NCBI RefSeq assembly: GCF_000801105.2
Contig: NC_079515.1
Location: 4,216,001 to 4,280,000, forward strand
Reading direction: 5' to 3'
From: Raphanus sativus
Taxonomy: Eukaryota; Streptophyta; Magnoliopsida; Brassicales; Brassicaceae
DNA length: 64,000 nt
Shown in pieces: positions 50,264 to 60,775 of the stretch; the first letter of the stretch is position 1; each line of letters starts with the position of its first letter. Both the position numbers and the translations under genes were made by a program. The notes below the pieces were generated by a model. The model made no database searches. It was given only the letters and a program-made list of their open reading frames with translations, and was not told the DNA's origin.

Positions 50264-51970
50264 TTCTTTCTGAAGAATCATTGCTGCATATGCTTTTAGG
50301 TCAACTGTCGCATATGGCAATATGACATGTTTTCTGTACAGTAGAGAAAGTAAGATATTTGGATGTTTGACAAAGTTGATACTCGTATTAATTTTTAGAT
50401 TTTATGTTATAAGACTCCAAGAAATGTTGGAGAAAACGAACAAAAACGAGTTTTTTTTGTCAAAGAAAATTTATTTTAACTAAACATTAAAATTAAATAC
50501 ATATAAATGGAATTTGACAAAGAAACTTATTTTAACTAAACATTAAATACATATAAATGGAATTTGACATTAGATAAAAGTTTTGTTTATGCACTTGCAC
50601 TCGCTAAAATTTCTACTCGATTTATTTATTAATTTATTATTTTTACTTTTTAGAAACGTTCTTTTTCTTTGTGACAATTATAACTTTTGTCTTTTGCATT
50701 GTGGCGTAAGGAATAATTAAACCAAAATATGTCTTCTCATCGTTCTTTTCTTTTGGTAATCATTCTCATCGTTTTTTCTCTTTTGGTAATCATTCTCATC
50801 GTTTGTTACTCTTTTGGTAATCATTCTCATCGTTTGTTACTCTGCCCATGTCGTTTACAAGTATGCTATTGACAAAAAAAAAATATAAAGATTCACGTAT
50901 CTAAGGGAGTTTAGTCAACGAAGCTGAATCATTAGTGAGTATACATTTTTGTTAATTATCTATCGAATCACAATAAAATTAATAATAAAACATTTATATG
51001 ATACAGTAGATCTTATACTATAAATGTTACATTAATATTAAAACGTCATAAAACTCAAAATATTTTTTGAACGTTAGATATCAAAAAAGGAAAGAGAATA
51101 TAGTATATTGTTTTCGATAACAGAATATATAAATTTGTTTTACCAGAATCCTTCTTGCAAAAAATCATTAAATAACTTCACATGGGAAATTAACTCATAC
51201 TGCAATAATAATAGCTTGCTTTTGGTGTGAAGCTACGTGATATTCTAGTCATAACAATTAACTTTGACGTAGCCATTTTTCTATTTTTCCTAGTTTCTGT
51301 ACAAGTTTTTGTTATCTTGTGATTAACATTAATATACATTTAATTCTCTTCCTGCATCGATTAAGACACCTTTGCATGTACGTATGCGGTCTATACAAAG
51401 ACGTATATATGCATTTCTTTTTATTCTGTTAAAGGTTTTGATTAATGAGGCAACATTACAAAAAGTTACGTAAACATATCTGTTTTCATTAATACAATCA
51501 AAGACTATTCAATCTCTTCTGTCAACATATACAATTCGTAATTCGGCCACTTGATAATTAATACCAAAAAAAAAGAAATCGGAGAAAGAAAACACGTACT
51601 TTATATTATGTTTTTTTTAACTATTATAAGCAAAATACATATAAACAACATACGGTTAACAACAATTTTTTATATCAAAAGAAAAAAAATTGATAACAGT
51701 TAGAGCATTTACTACAAATATAAAACTGTGAACCAACTGAGATAAGTTTAGTCTGTCTGTCTGTGATATTATTTTATCACAATGTTATATTGTAGAATTA
51801 AGAATCCACGTGAATAAATCTAATATGTATACAACGATCAATAAACATTACTTTAAAATTAGTTTCAAAATCAAAACCACCAATTAAATTAGTTTGTAGT
51901 ATGTTGGGGTTTTTAGTATATTTTATCATCATGTCTGGGTGAGCTATAGATGCTACCAGGTGTAAGAAGG
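50264..51970. other. Spacer with short tandem repeats
   Basis: No gene. A duplicated block of about 54 bp (about 50459-50568) contains ATTTTAACTAAACATTAAA and ATACATATAAATGGAATTTG in each copy. A minisatellite of about 31 bp (about 50731-50845) repeats TTTTGGTAATCATTCTCATC roughly three and a half times. Confidence 0.6.
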
Positions 51971-52818
51971 ACATCTTTAATCATATTCTATTTTCTATTA
52001 CAAACATTATTTTAGAGTAAAATATGTTTTAACTCTGTTCTATTTTTAATTCTAAAATAGAGTAATGGTTAGAGTTATTTCATTTATGGAATAATCTTAT
52101 TCATTACTCTATTTTGGAGTTGAAATATTTTTATTTATAAATTAGTCCTTTAGATCTTAAATATTTTTATTTCATAATTTTCTCCTCACTTTATTTAAAT
52201 TTAATTATTTAAAATAATACAATAACATCAAAAAATATGATTTCCATAAGAGATTATATAATAATTTTAAATAAAGATGTATAAACTAATAATACATATA
52301 CCAAAACTAAACATAAAATATAAAATAAACAAAATTAATTATTTAATAATCCGGTAAATCGTTTCTGAAACCGCCAAGAACAGTGAAATATTGTCTAAAT
52401 GATAAAAATAACTGATTTTAAATTTTTTTTCTCAATTTAAGAAAGTCAAAGATAAAGAAACTCATTTTCATTATAAAATGCATTAGCTAACCATTTGTGG
52501 AAAAAAAATTAATACTCATTATTGAACCAAAATATGTTATTTTATATATATTTATGATTATTTTACTTTTAATAATAAATGTTTAATTTAAATAAATTAT
52601 ATTTTTATGAAATTTTTTGTTAACGTAAAATTGTTAGGATTAATTAGTAACTTCTTATAAGTAGAAAATATTAGTAAAAATATTAATTAAATAAAAGTGA
52701 AATTATTTTGGAATATTCATTTTTGGAGTTAAAAATAGAATAGTATTTGCACCTCAATTCTATTTTGGTGTTGCACTATTTTATAATAAAAAATGGAGTA
52801 ATACATTGGAGATAATAG
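51971..52818. mobile_element. Possible AT-rich MITE
   Basis: The left part (ACATCTTTAATCATATTCTATTTTC) and the inverse of the right part (TTATCTCCAATGTATTACTCC) are loosely similar. Both halves carry repeated CTCTATTTTGGAG/TTCTATTTTGG motifs in opposite orientation. I cannot define a target duplication. It is offered as a candidate only. Confidence 0.35.
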
Positions 52819-52970
52819 TCATCACAAGATAAAATTTATACTTTGATTTTAGACTATGTGTTAGCATTGTCATTTAAAAAGGTAGAAAAATTGTTGTTCT
52901 TCAGCCGGTAAAGCAAAAATATTTTATTAGTGTATGATTTTTTTTTTACCTATCGTAATTATATTTATAC

Positions 52971-53143
<173 letters not shown>

Positions 53144-53262
53144 AACAGTTTTATGTGCATGTTTGTTTTATAAAATGGCCTAACCAGAACCAACAAGAAG
53201 ATTTCTCAATAAAACCAAAATCTCGTTCTCATCAACCCCCAAAGAGAGAAAGACGGGTCGTT

Positions 53263-53625
53263 ATGAGCAGTAGGAACAAGAACAGTGCTAAGCCCGAGCT
53301 GAAGCTGAACCTTTCACCACCTCCTTCTCAAGAAGAGCAGATGAGTATGGTTCGGTCTCCAAGCATATCAAACACAGCTTCACCGAGCTCGTGCGTTTCC
53401 TCTGAAATGAACCAGGAGGAGATCGAGACGACAATCTCAATGGTCCTCGTCGGCTGCCCTCGTTGCCTTATGTACGTTATGATCTCTCAGGATAACGCAA
53501 AGTGCCCAAAATGCAAAAGCACCGTCCTACTCGACTTCTTCCATGAAGACGCCTCGGCCGCTACAACCACTCCCGCCAGCACCACCAAACGCAATAAAAA
53601 GTCCGAGAATCGGTTGGACTGTTAA
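53263..53625 (+). CDS. GIR2: GL2-interacting repressor 2 (EAR-motif protein)
   Basis: A small plant repressor of 120 residues. GIR1/GIR2 proteins bind the homeodomain factor GLABRA2 and recruit TOPLESS, affecting root-hair patterning in Arabidopsis. The EAR motif (ELKLNLSPP, an LxLxL core) is at residues 13-18. The middle is Ser-rich. The C-terminal half has ETTISMVLVGCPRCLMYVMI and KCPKCKSTVLLDF, two CxxC pairs that could bind zinc. Start choice: the frame is open upstream through the CT repeat, but that part is low-complexity, and MSSRNKNSAKPELKLNL matches the family's N-terminus. It is a single-exon gene. GIR2 rather than GIR1 is chosen by synteny. Confidence 0.9.
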   Translation: MSSRNKNSAKPELKLNLSPPPSQEEQMSMVRSPSISNTASPSSCVSSEMNQEEIETTISMVLVGCPRCLMYVMISQDNAKCPKCKSTVLLDFFHEDASAATTTPASTTKRNKKSENRLDC

Positions 53626-54034
53626 CAAAGCAGATGCGCAGATAGAAACATTAAACTGGAAATGGTTACAGATAATCACTAAGAGGATGCTAGTCTAATT
53701 CTCTGTTATCTAGTAAGACATGGGTTTGTTGGTTGAAATGTTGTCAATTGTTTTGGTTGTATTTAAAAATTGTAAGATATGAAATAAATTAGTGTTTATG
53801 GACTATGGTATTTGGGTTTGTGTACGAATATTTTACTCCTGTAAACTCATTAAGTTATACCTAATATGCATTTTGAAAAAACATAACCATCGAATAAGCA
53901 AAATTCTTTTTGGTCAGAGGCGAGCATAATATGCATTTTGAAAGAGAAATTAACTAACAAACTTTCAGAATAATTTGTACCCAATGATAAGTCCTAGAAC
54001 TGATTTTTTTCCTACAAGAAATATAAAAATAAAG
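53626..54034. other. 3' flank of GIR2
   Basis: Probable 3' UTR and spacer. No further gene is visible. Confidence 0.35.
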
Positions 54035-54675
54035 AGATTAAATAGGGCTGGGCATAAAACCCGTAACCCGAAATCCGAACCGAACCCGAACCGAAAAACC
54101 CGATCCGAACCGAATCCGAATTCTAAAAAATATCCGAATGGATCTTGTAGGGTGTTACAAAACATATCCGAACCCGAAGTGTTATTAACCGAACCCGAAT
54201 GGATAATCCGAAAAACCCGAAAACCCGAAAAACCCGAAAAATATCCGAACAAACCGATTCGAATGTCCGAATTAATATATAATATAAATATTTAAAACAT
54301 AAATATGTACTTCAAATATTCAATTTCATGTTTATTTCAACATGATATCTAACAATAAGTATCTAATTTTTTTAAAAAATATCTTAAATACTCCATTATA
54401 TATAAATAAGTATATATTTTTATGTTTTTCTATTGAATTTTAGATTTTACTTAGGGTATATCCGAACCGATCTGATATAACCCGAATCCGAATGATATAT
54501 GGTTACTTCGGGTATTAACCGAACCGAACCGAAACCGATGTGTTATATCCGAACCCGAACCGAACTTGTAGATTTACTAGAATGGGACCTAGAAGGTGTT
54601 ACAAAATAGAACCGAAATCCGAAAAACCCGAACCGAACCCGAATGGGTACCCGAACGCCCAGGCCTAAGATTAAA
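54035..54675. mobile_element. hAT-type non-autonomous element with CCGAAC-rich arms
   Basis: The element 54043-54667 starts TAGGGCTGGGCATAAAACCC and ends with the inverse of TAGGCCTGGGCGTTCGGG. It is flanked by AGATTAAA (54035-54042 and 54668-54675). Both arms are dense in CCGAACC/CCGAAAAACCC units, with an AT-rich centre. It is the same family as 45634-46198. The apparent 106-codon frame across it is a translation of the repeat. Confidence 0.82.
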
Positions 54676-55286
54676 TAACAAGATTATTTTCCTGAAAAAT
54701 GAGTTATCAGTCAGACCGAAAAATAACAGGGGGTTTCGTCAGACCTGAAAATGGCAAAACAAAATAGTGAAAATTTAAATGTTCAGCATTCAGAAACTTT
54801 TGTTTTTTTTTGTTCAGAGTGCTAAGGGGGTGAAAAGTTAGTTAGAATTGAAGAGGGGTAGTTACAGCTTCAACAGATTTTAAAGTGATGAAATCATTTA
54901 AACCAAATATAAATGCAATAGGAACTGAGGCAGTTGAAAATAACGAGCGTTACGTAAGAATGATAAATACGTATTTAATTCCACCTTCAATAAACTAAAC
55001 AATTTCTTCTAACCTTGCTAAGCTAATTTTATTCGCTGCATTCAACTCCAGTACCCTAATTTCCTCCTCTTACCTAATGCTCTTAAATTCGCGATTTGTT
55101 ACATTAATGCAACTCTTGCAGTTGCATTCAATTATGAAGATGTTTTGCGTTTGTGATTGAACAAAGTACATTTATTTGGGCCGAACCAATTTGCACCGCC
55201 TCTTACTCGGCCCGTTGTGATACGTTGAGAATGCAAATTTACAGACCGTTTTATCTGGTTTAAGAAAGAGTCAGGAAAATTTACAT
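54676..55286. other. Spacer between the hAT element and the hydrolase gene
   Basis: No gene is recognised. The last part is probably the 3' UTR of the minus-strand hydrolase. Confidence 0.35.
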
Positions 55287-57322
55287 TTACTGGAGGTGCG
55301 TAAACCGGTTCTTGATCAGAGTGGCTACGTGCTGAGCAACCCATACCGAGCCAGCCACAGTGCAGCAGAACGCGTGCGTGTGACCTTCCCTCTCAATAGA
55401 TAAGGAAGTACCAGGGGCCTGCTTTGAAATCTGAACAATGAAGATTCTATATATGAGAGGACTCTCTCCTTCATTGTGTCAGAAAATGCATTTTAAGATT
55501 AGCTGAGAAAGAAAAATTAATTTAAAACCTCTTCAAAGAGTTGCAGTGGTCCCCAATGATCATCAATGCCAAATAAAAATGCAAGCTTGCTCTGGTTTTC
55601 TCTCATGAACTCCCAGTCTGGCTCTGCTGCGAGCTTATATGCAAAAAAAGGTGAAGTCATGTCGTCACGTTAAATGTTTTGTCAGATATTAATTATAGTG
55701 CAAATGCTTAACCTTGTTTTAATTTATTATACACTTTGAACTCATATTTAGGACTTTCTAAACTCCATAGGGACACATTATCAAAGAAGAAGGCTACCTC
55801 TCTAAACTCTGTCATTGCCATATAGAGAACATTACGCATGGTGTGATACTACAAGGTAGGGGAAGAAAAAAACAAGAACTTGTTATAATGATTTTTATTT
55901 TTGAATTTATACAACAAATGCAACTGAGGACTAAAACAAGACATTACCTGCCTCAAGTGAGTGCAAGTAGCTTGAACAGCAGTATCAGACCATGAAGCTC
56001 CAAGGGAGTTAGATACAAGCCGACGTGCAGCCCACATAGGTAGCAGTCTCAGTGATGCAATCAGAAAACTTGCTGTAGCGGATAGAACAGAAGACCTGAA
56101 TACACATGATAGTGACATTCTGAATAAAGATGATTTGATTGGTTCCTTTTCTTTTCATAAGATATAATGCTCACGCTGCAAGTTTTCCAATTAGTGATTG
56201 TTTTGTTGACTGTTTGTTGAGAGACAGAAATGGATATAAGCCAATGCAATATACCACCTGCAAAGCAATCCACAGAGAATATTATAAGATGATAACACAT
56301 TTGCACAGAGAGAAATTAAGATAGAGGAAAGTATGAACATAACACTCGGTGTATACCTTTTCAGAGAACGTCCTTAAAATGTCAAGGGATATATAAGACC
56401 CAATGGAGTGTGCAACCTAACAAAAAGCAGTTAAGATTAATGGGATATATATATGTAGAAGCTATATGTCAAATGGAAACATGTAACGTTTAGTATATAG
56501 ATGAGACGCAACTAGTTCTTACAAGTATTATTGGAACTTTTACTCTCTCCATCTCATGTCTGATAAAATCAACCTGTATAATAAATTAACAAATTTAAAT
56601 CATGGAATGAACAATACAAGGAACTTGAAATGATTTATTCAACGTGAGGATGAAGATTGTTAGATTTTGTACTACCTTATGATCGATTTGTTCTTGTAAC
56701 GAAAACAGCCTCCCGGACTCCCAGTCCTAAAGACGAAAAAAGAGAATGTAAATCATCAAGCAACCATCAAACTGTAACAGCCAAGCCAAGTTATAGTATA
56801 CCTTGCTCGTCTGAGATATTTGGCCAACAGCTATGCAAGAACCAAAAAAAAAAAAAAAACTAGTCCCGAATTTGAGAGAAAAAGAACCAAATCAAACTCA
56901 TTGGAATCACAGAAAACAAACCCGTGATAGATGCATTTCCATCAAGAAACTGGTATAAAGACTTCAAAAAGTCCTTGTAAAAAGGCACAACACCTGAAGA
57001 TTGATTAACAAGGCAATGAACATAAATAGAATAATCATATGATCATTATCTAGTATATATGCATGCATAGTAATAGTATAAAAGAAACCTGGATTCCCCG
57101 GGATGAACAATACATGGAACTTGGGATCATCAGATATAATTTCCATTATCTCAGTCATCAAACTTGATCACATGATCCAAAAAACTATTAATCAAAAAAA
57201 AAAAGATTCGAACAAGATTCAGCTAATTAGAAAAAAGATAGATTAACATACCCAGAAACTCTGCACAATCTGGAAGTAACTTGTGTTTTAGCATTGCTCA
57301 TCAATTCATTTTCACTCTCCAT
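55287..57322 (-). CDS. Lipid-droplet-associated-hydrolase-like alpha/beta hydrolase (12 exons)
   Basis: An alpha/beta hydrolase of the LDAH/DUF2305 family (recalled as AT3G11620); animal members act at lipid droplets. Minus-strand exons: 57322-57252, 57162-57089, 56993-56922, 56830-56802, 56726-56676, 56573-56523, 56416-56357, 56257-56175, 56095-55948, 55848-55798, 55633-55529, 55430-55287. All keep phase, giving 312 residues. The signature VLFIPGNPGVVPFYKDFLKS is at the N-terminus. The nucleophile Ser sits in AHSIGSYIS, where many relatives have GHSIG. The acid Asp is in FLFGIDDHWGP and the His in REGHTHAFC. The exon at 55633 uses an AAG acceptor, needed to keep ELAAEPDWEFM in frame. It is divergent from the peroxiredoxin gene. 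Confidence 0.85.
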
Positions 57323-57680
57323 ATCTTTCCTTCTACAACGGCAGGAGTAGACAGTTTGGAGAATGGAACCACGGATGGGAGGAAGAAAGCAGCGGAGAGA
57401 CGGAGTTACCGAAGCTTACAAGAAGAAGAAGAAGTCCAAACCGCATTGTTTGTTTCCGCAATTAGTATATAACGTTGGAATTTAGAAAAATACAAAAAAA
57501 AAATTCTTTCTCGTTACTTTGTAACAAACATCGTCTACGCGACGTCGTTTCGAGTTTTGAGGTCTTTTTTCGTTTATCTCCAAAGAGAGGTCGTTGAGAC
57601 TTGAGACACACAACACACACAGAGATAAGTGTTCTGTAGCTCTTGAGTAACAGAGAGAAGAGTTGCAAAGTGATATACAA
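57323..57680. promoter_or_regulatory. Divergent promoter of the hydrolase and 2-Cys peroxiredoxin genes
   Basis: Only 358 bp separate the two start codons, so both leaders and both core promoters lie here. On the minus side, a 37-codon uORF (57446-57333) ends 10 bp before the hydrolase ATG and has its own Leu-rich peptide (MRFGLLLLLVSFGNS..). On the plus side, the last 60 bp before the peroxiredoxin ATG form a typical A/G-rich leader. Confidence 0.6.
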
Positions 57681-59117
57681 ATGGCGTCGTCGTCTACTAT
57701 AGCTTCTTCGACCACTCTCATCTCTTCCTCCACTCGAGTTTCTCCAGCAAAGTCTTCGCTTCCATCTCCCTCCTCCGTCTCTTTCCTTCCAACCATCATA
57801 CCCTCTCCTCTCCGCTCTGGTTTTGCTCTCCGCTCTTCCCTCAGCTCCAGCTCTCGCCGGAGCTTTGCTGTCAAGGCCCAGGCCGTAAGTTAATCTCAAT
57901 GCTCCATGTGTTGTATGTAGTTTTTGACAAAGCAGAGATTCTCTTACTAGTTGGTGTGAGCTATCTTATGCTCATTAGATTTTTCTTTTCTTTTGTGTGT
58001 GTTGATAGGATGATCTTCCATTGGTTGGAAACAAGGCGCCTGATTTTGAGGCTGAGGCTGTGTTTGATCAGGAGTTCATCAAGGTTTCTTCCTTTTGATT
58101 TTTTTTTTTTAAATAAAAATCTTGATTAGTTTTTTATTTATATAACCTGAGACATAAGTTTAAATGAGTAGTATGTGTCTTGTTGTTGTTATATAAAACT
58201 AATTTGATAATTGATGAGTAAATGGTTTGTTTCAGGTTAAGCTTTCTGAGTACATTGGGAAGAAGTATGTGATTCTCTTTTTCTACCCTTTGGACTTCAC
58301 TTTCGTCTGCCCAACAGGTTTTTACCATTTTTCCTTAAATTGAGTATCTGAGGTTCGGTTCGGTTCACTCACTGCCTTCCTAATCTCTTTTTCATTTTGT
58401 CTTTGTAGAGATTACTGCCTTCAGTGACCGGTATGCAGAGTTTGAGAAGTTGAACACAGAAGTGTTAGGTGTCTCTGTTGATAGTGTGGTAAGTCTTTAA
58501 TCACTATTCAGTAAATCATCATTTTTTTTACTCCTTTTTTCTCAGCCTCCTTTTGTTGGTGTCCACTTAGTTCTCCCACCTTGCGTGGGTTCAGACAGAC
58601 AGACAATCTGGAGGTCTTGGTGATCTGAACTACCCCCTTGTTTCAGATGTAACTAAATCAATCTCAAAGTCTTTTGGAGTGCTCATCCATGATCAGGTAA
58701 CAAAAACTTGTTAGCCTTCTTCTCAATCTTTTGCTTCCTTTTAAAACTTTTCAAAGTAGTGCTTGTGGTTGATAAAAGAAGAGAAACTTCAGGGAATAGC
58801 ACTGAGAGGGCTTTTCATAATCGACAAGGAAGGAGTGATCCAACATTCCACCATCAACAATCTTGGTATTGGCCGAAGCGTCGATGAGACTATGAGAACC
58901 CTCCAGGTATACAAATAACCCCCTTACTCAAAAGTCAAAACCGTTCTTTCTTTCCATCTGCTCACCCTTTGCTTTAATGCATATATTCTCAATGTTGCAG
59001 GCGTTACAGTACATCCAGGAGAACCCTGATGAAGTCTGCCCTGCAGGATGGCAACCGGGTGAGAAGTCAATGAAACCTGACCCCAAGCTCAGCAAAGAGT
59101 ACTTCTCAGCTATTTAG
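57681..59117 (+). CDS. 2CPA: Chloroplast 2-Cys peroxiredoxin A (7 exons)
   Basis: A plastid thiol peroxidase that reduces hydrogen and alkyl peroxides and is recycled by NTRC and thioredoxins. Exons 57681-57884, 58009-58083, 58236-58317, 58409-58488, 58571-58696, 58793-58906 and 59001-59117 give 265 residues, close to the Arabidopsis length. Residues 1-65 are a Ser-rich transit peptide ([17 protein letters not shown]). The peroxidatic Cys is in [12 protein letters not shown] and the resolving Cys in [11 protein letters not shown]. The GGLG motif and the C-terminal KEYFSAI (YF motif) are both present, so the enzyme should be prone to over-oxidation, as in typical eukaryotic forms. All catalytic features are intact. 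The choice of A over B follows synteny. Confidence 0.95.
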
Positions 59118-59927
59118 AATAGCTGCAACCTTTGCTATATGTGAAATGTGAGGCAGATATTTTATTTTTCTTCTTCTTTTCTTTTACTCTCAACAATATC
59201 CTTCCGCAAAATGTATCAAATCAATTTTTTTACAGTCCCTTTTGTATGAATATATCATTTGCACTTTTCATATCAATGCTGAAAATCAATAACATATCTG
59301 ATCAACGTATGTGTGTTTCGAAATAGCTCTCATGTTGTAATCTTTGATATCACAGAGTACTATGTTCCTAACACATTCCACAACTGAAAACCTGTAAAAA
59401 TCTTTACCAGTATAAGTATGATGAGATACTACTTGGTCAAGAAGTGAAAGTGGCCATTAGTTTCCATATTGCTTTTTATTTAGTGGGATTATGTTTCCTT
59501 AAGTTGAGGATGTGTTGCTTCTTATCCATCTTTCATGTAGTAGTTAGTTTATTTCTTTAGTTTTAAGAAAATTACAGTAAACTTGTGTTCTTATTCTCAA
59601 GCCTTTGGGACCCTATCAAAGTACATCGATTGCATATGGAGATGATTGTTGTCCAAAAAAAAAAACATATTAAGATGATTAACTGAAGAGTGTAGTAGTT
59701 CTTATTCATATGCAATATATATTTTTTTCAGCATCCAAATGAAATATACTGGATGAAAAAGAACTAAGTGAGTTTTAAAAACCATATAAACAAATAAAAC
59801 AAGAATGCATCTTCAATTCCACCAACACCAATATTCTTTGCCAACATTCATATTTTAGAAGTGAATATTAGAAGTCTAGAATAGAAAAAAAAAACATGAA
59901 AATAATTCATAAAAACTGGAAGTTTGA
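59118..59927. other. Spacer between the convergent 2CPA and NHL2 genes
   Basis: 3' UTRs and AT-rich spacer. Nothing else is recognised. Confidence 0.4.
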
Positions 59928-60680
59928 CTAACGAAAGTCAAAGTCACACTGCACAGTTTGAAACTTAAACCCGCTGGACGAATTAGAGGAACCGAGAGGG
60001 ACCTTGAGATCATCACACCTAATCTTCGGTTTAACTTTCCACGACTTAACCACCCAAAACTTAAACCGAACGCTCATCGCCAGCCTCACACTGATCCGGT
60101 ACACTCCCGCCACGTCATCCTCCTTCAGATCCGCCCTCGCTCCGTCCCCGAGCACCACCAAGTTCTGCCCCTCCATCTTCGCCGCAACCACCGCCGTGTT
60201 CTTCTCCTCCTGGTAGAACGGCGCGATGTCGACGGAGCCGAACCGCTGGTCTCCGTAGTATCCGCTCACCTGCATCGCGTCGTAGAAGACGCCGAGACGC
60301 TGGTTAGGGTTCCGGATCGTGAAATTGAGGTCGAGATCGTAGTGGAGGTTGCTGTCGTTCGAATCGAGGTTGAAACGGTTCAGATTGGCGTCGGCGACGT
60401 AGAATTTGACGGCGTTGGGGCGGAAGACCAGCCAGAGGATCAGGGCGGTTACGGCGAGGATGACGGCGACGGCGATGAGGACGTTCCAGATCAGGCTTAG
60501 GATGCAGCAGCCGCAGCATTTTAGACAGCTTCCGATGCAGCTGCCGATGCAGCTGAGGCAGCAGCAGCCTCCGGGGGGTTTGAATCGGCGTTTGGGTTTA
60601 GGCGTCGGCGGAGGAATGGGTGGCCCGTAGCCGTAGTATCCGCCGTTGAGGTATGGCACTGGTTGTTGTCTGTCTCCCAT
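59928..60680 (-). CDS. NHL2: NDR1/HIN1-like protein 2 (LEA-2 family)
   Basis: A single-exon gene for a plasma-membrane NHL protein of 250 residues; family members are linked to defence and senescence. The N-terminus is Pro/Gly/Tyr-rich (NGGYYGYGPPIPPPTPKPK), followed by a Cys cluster (GGCCCLSCIGSC..CLKCCGCC) that could be palmitoylated. One membrane segment lies at about residues 63-86 (WNVLIAVAVILAVTALILWL). The outer LEA-2 domain includes NPNQRLGVFYDAMQVSGYYG and ends in VKPKIRCDDLKVPLG and a CDFDFR tail. The choice of NHL2 over its paralogue NHL3 follows synteny. It is convergent with 2CPA. Confidence 0.9.
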   Translation of the reverse strand: MGDRQQPVPYLNGGYYGYGPPIPPPTPKPKRRFKPPGGCCCLSCIGSCIGSCLKCCGCCILSLIWNVLIAVAVILAVTALILWLVFRPNAVKFYVADANLNRFNLDSNDSNLHYDLDLNFTIRNPNQRLGVFYDAMQVSGYYGDQRFGSVDIAPFYQEEKNTAVVAAKMEGQNLVVLGDGARADLKEDDVAGVYRISVRLAMSVRFKFWVVKSWKVKPKIRCDDLKVPLGSSNSSSGFKFQTVQCDFDFR

Positions 60681-60754
60681 GTGTTCGACGAAATGCCTCT
60701 GAGAGAGAGATTTTGAGAATTCGAATCGATTTTTTTTTTGTTTGTGAAGAAGAG

Positions 60755-60775
60755 GAGACAGATATATACACCGAC
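60755..60775 (-). promoter_or_regulatory. TATA box of NHL2
   Basis: On the minus strand, GTGTATATATCTG lies about 85 bp upstream of the NHL2 start codon, a normal distance for a short leader. No other TATA-like site is closer. Confidence 0.5.

Noticed and set aside
53965..54295. Frames of 95 and 106 codons rich in Pro/Asn/Glu or Gly/Phe
   Set aside because: They are translations of the CCGAAC-type repeats of a hAT element.
57462..57899. Minus-strand frames of 145 and 130 codons
   Set aside because: They are antisense to the first exon and leader of the peroxiredoxin gene, with composition reflecting the Ser-rich transit peptide.
59958..60630. Plus-strand frames of 180, 70 and 74 codons
   Set aside because: They are antisense shadows of the NHL2 coding region.
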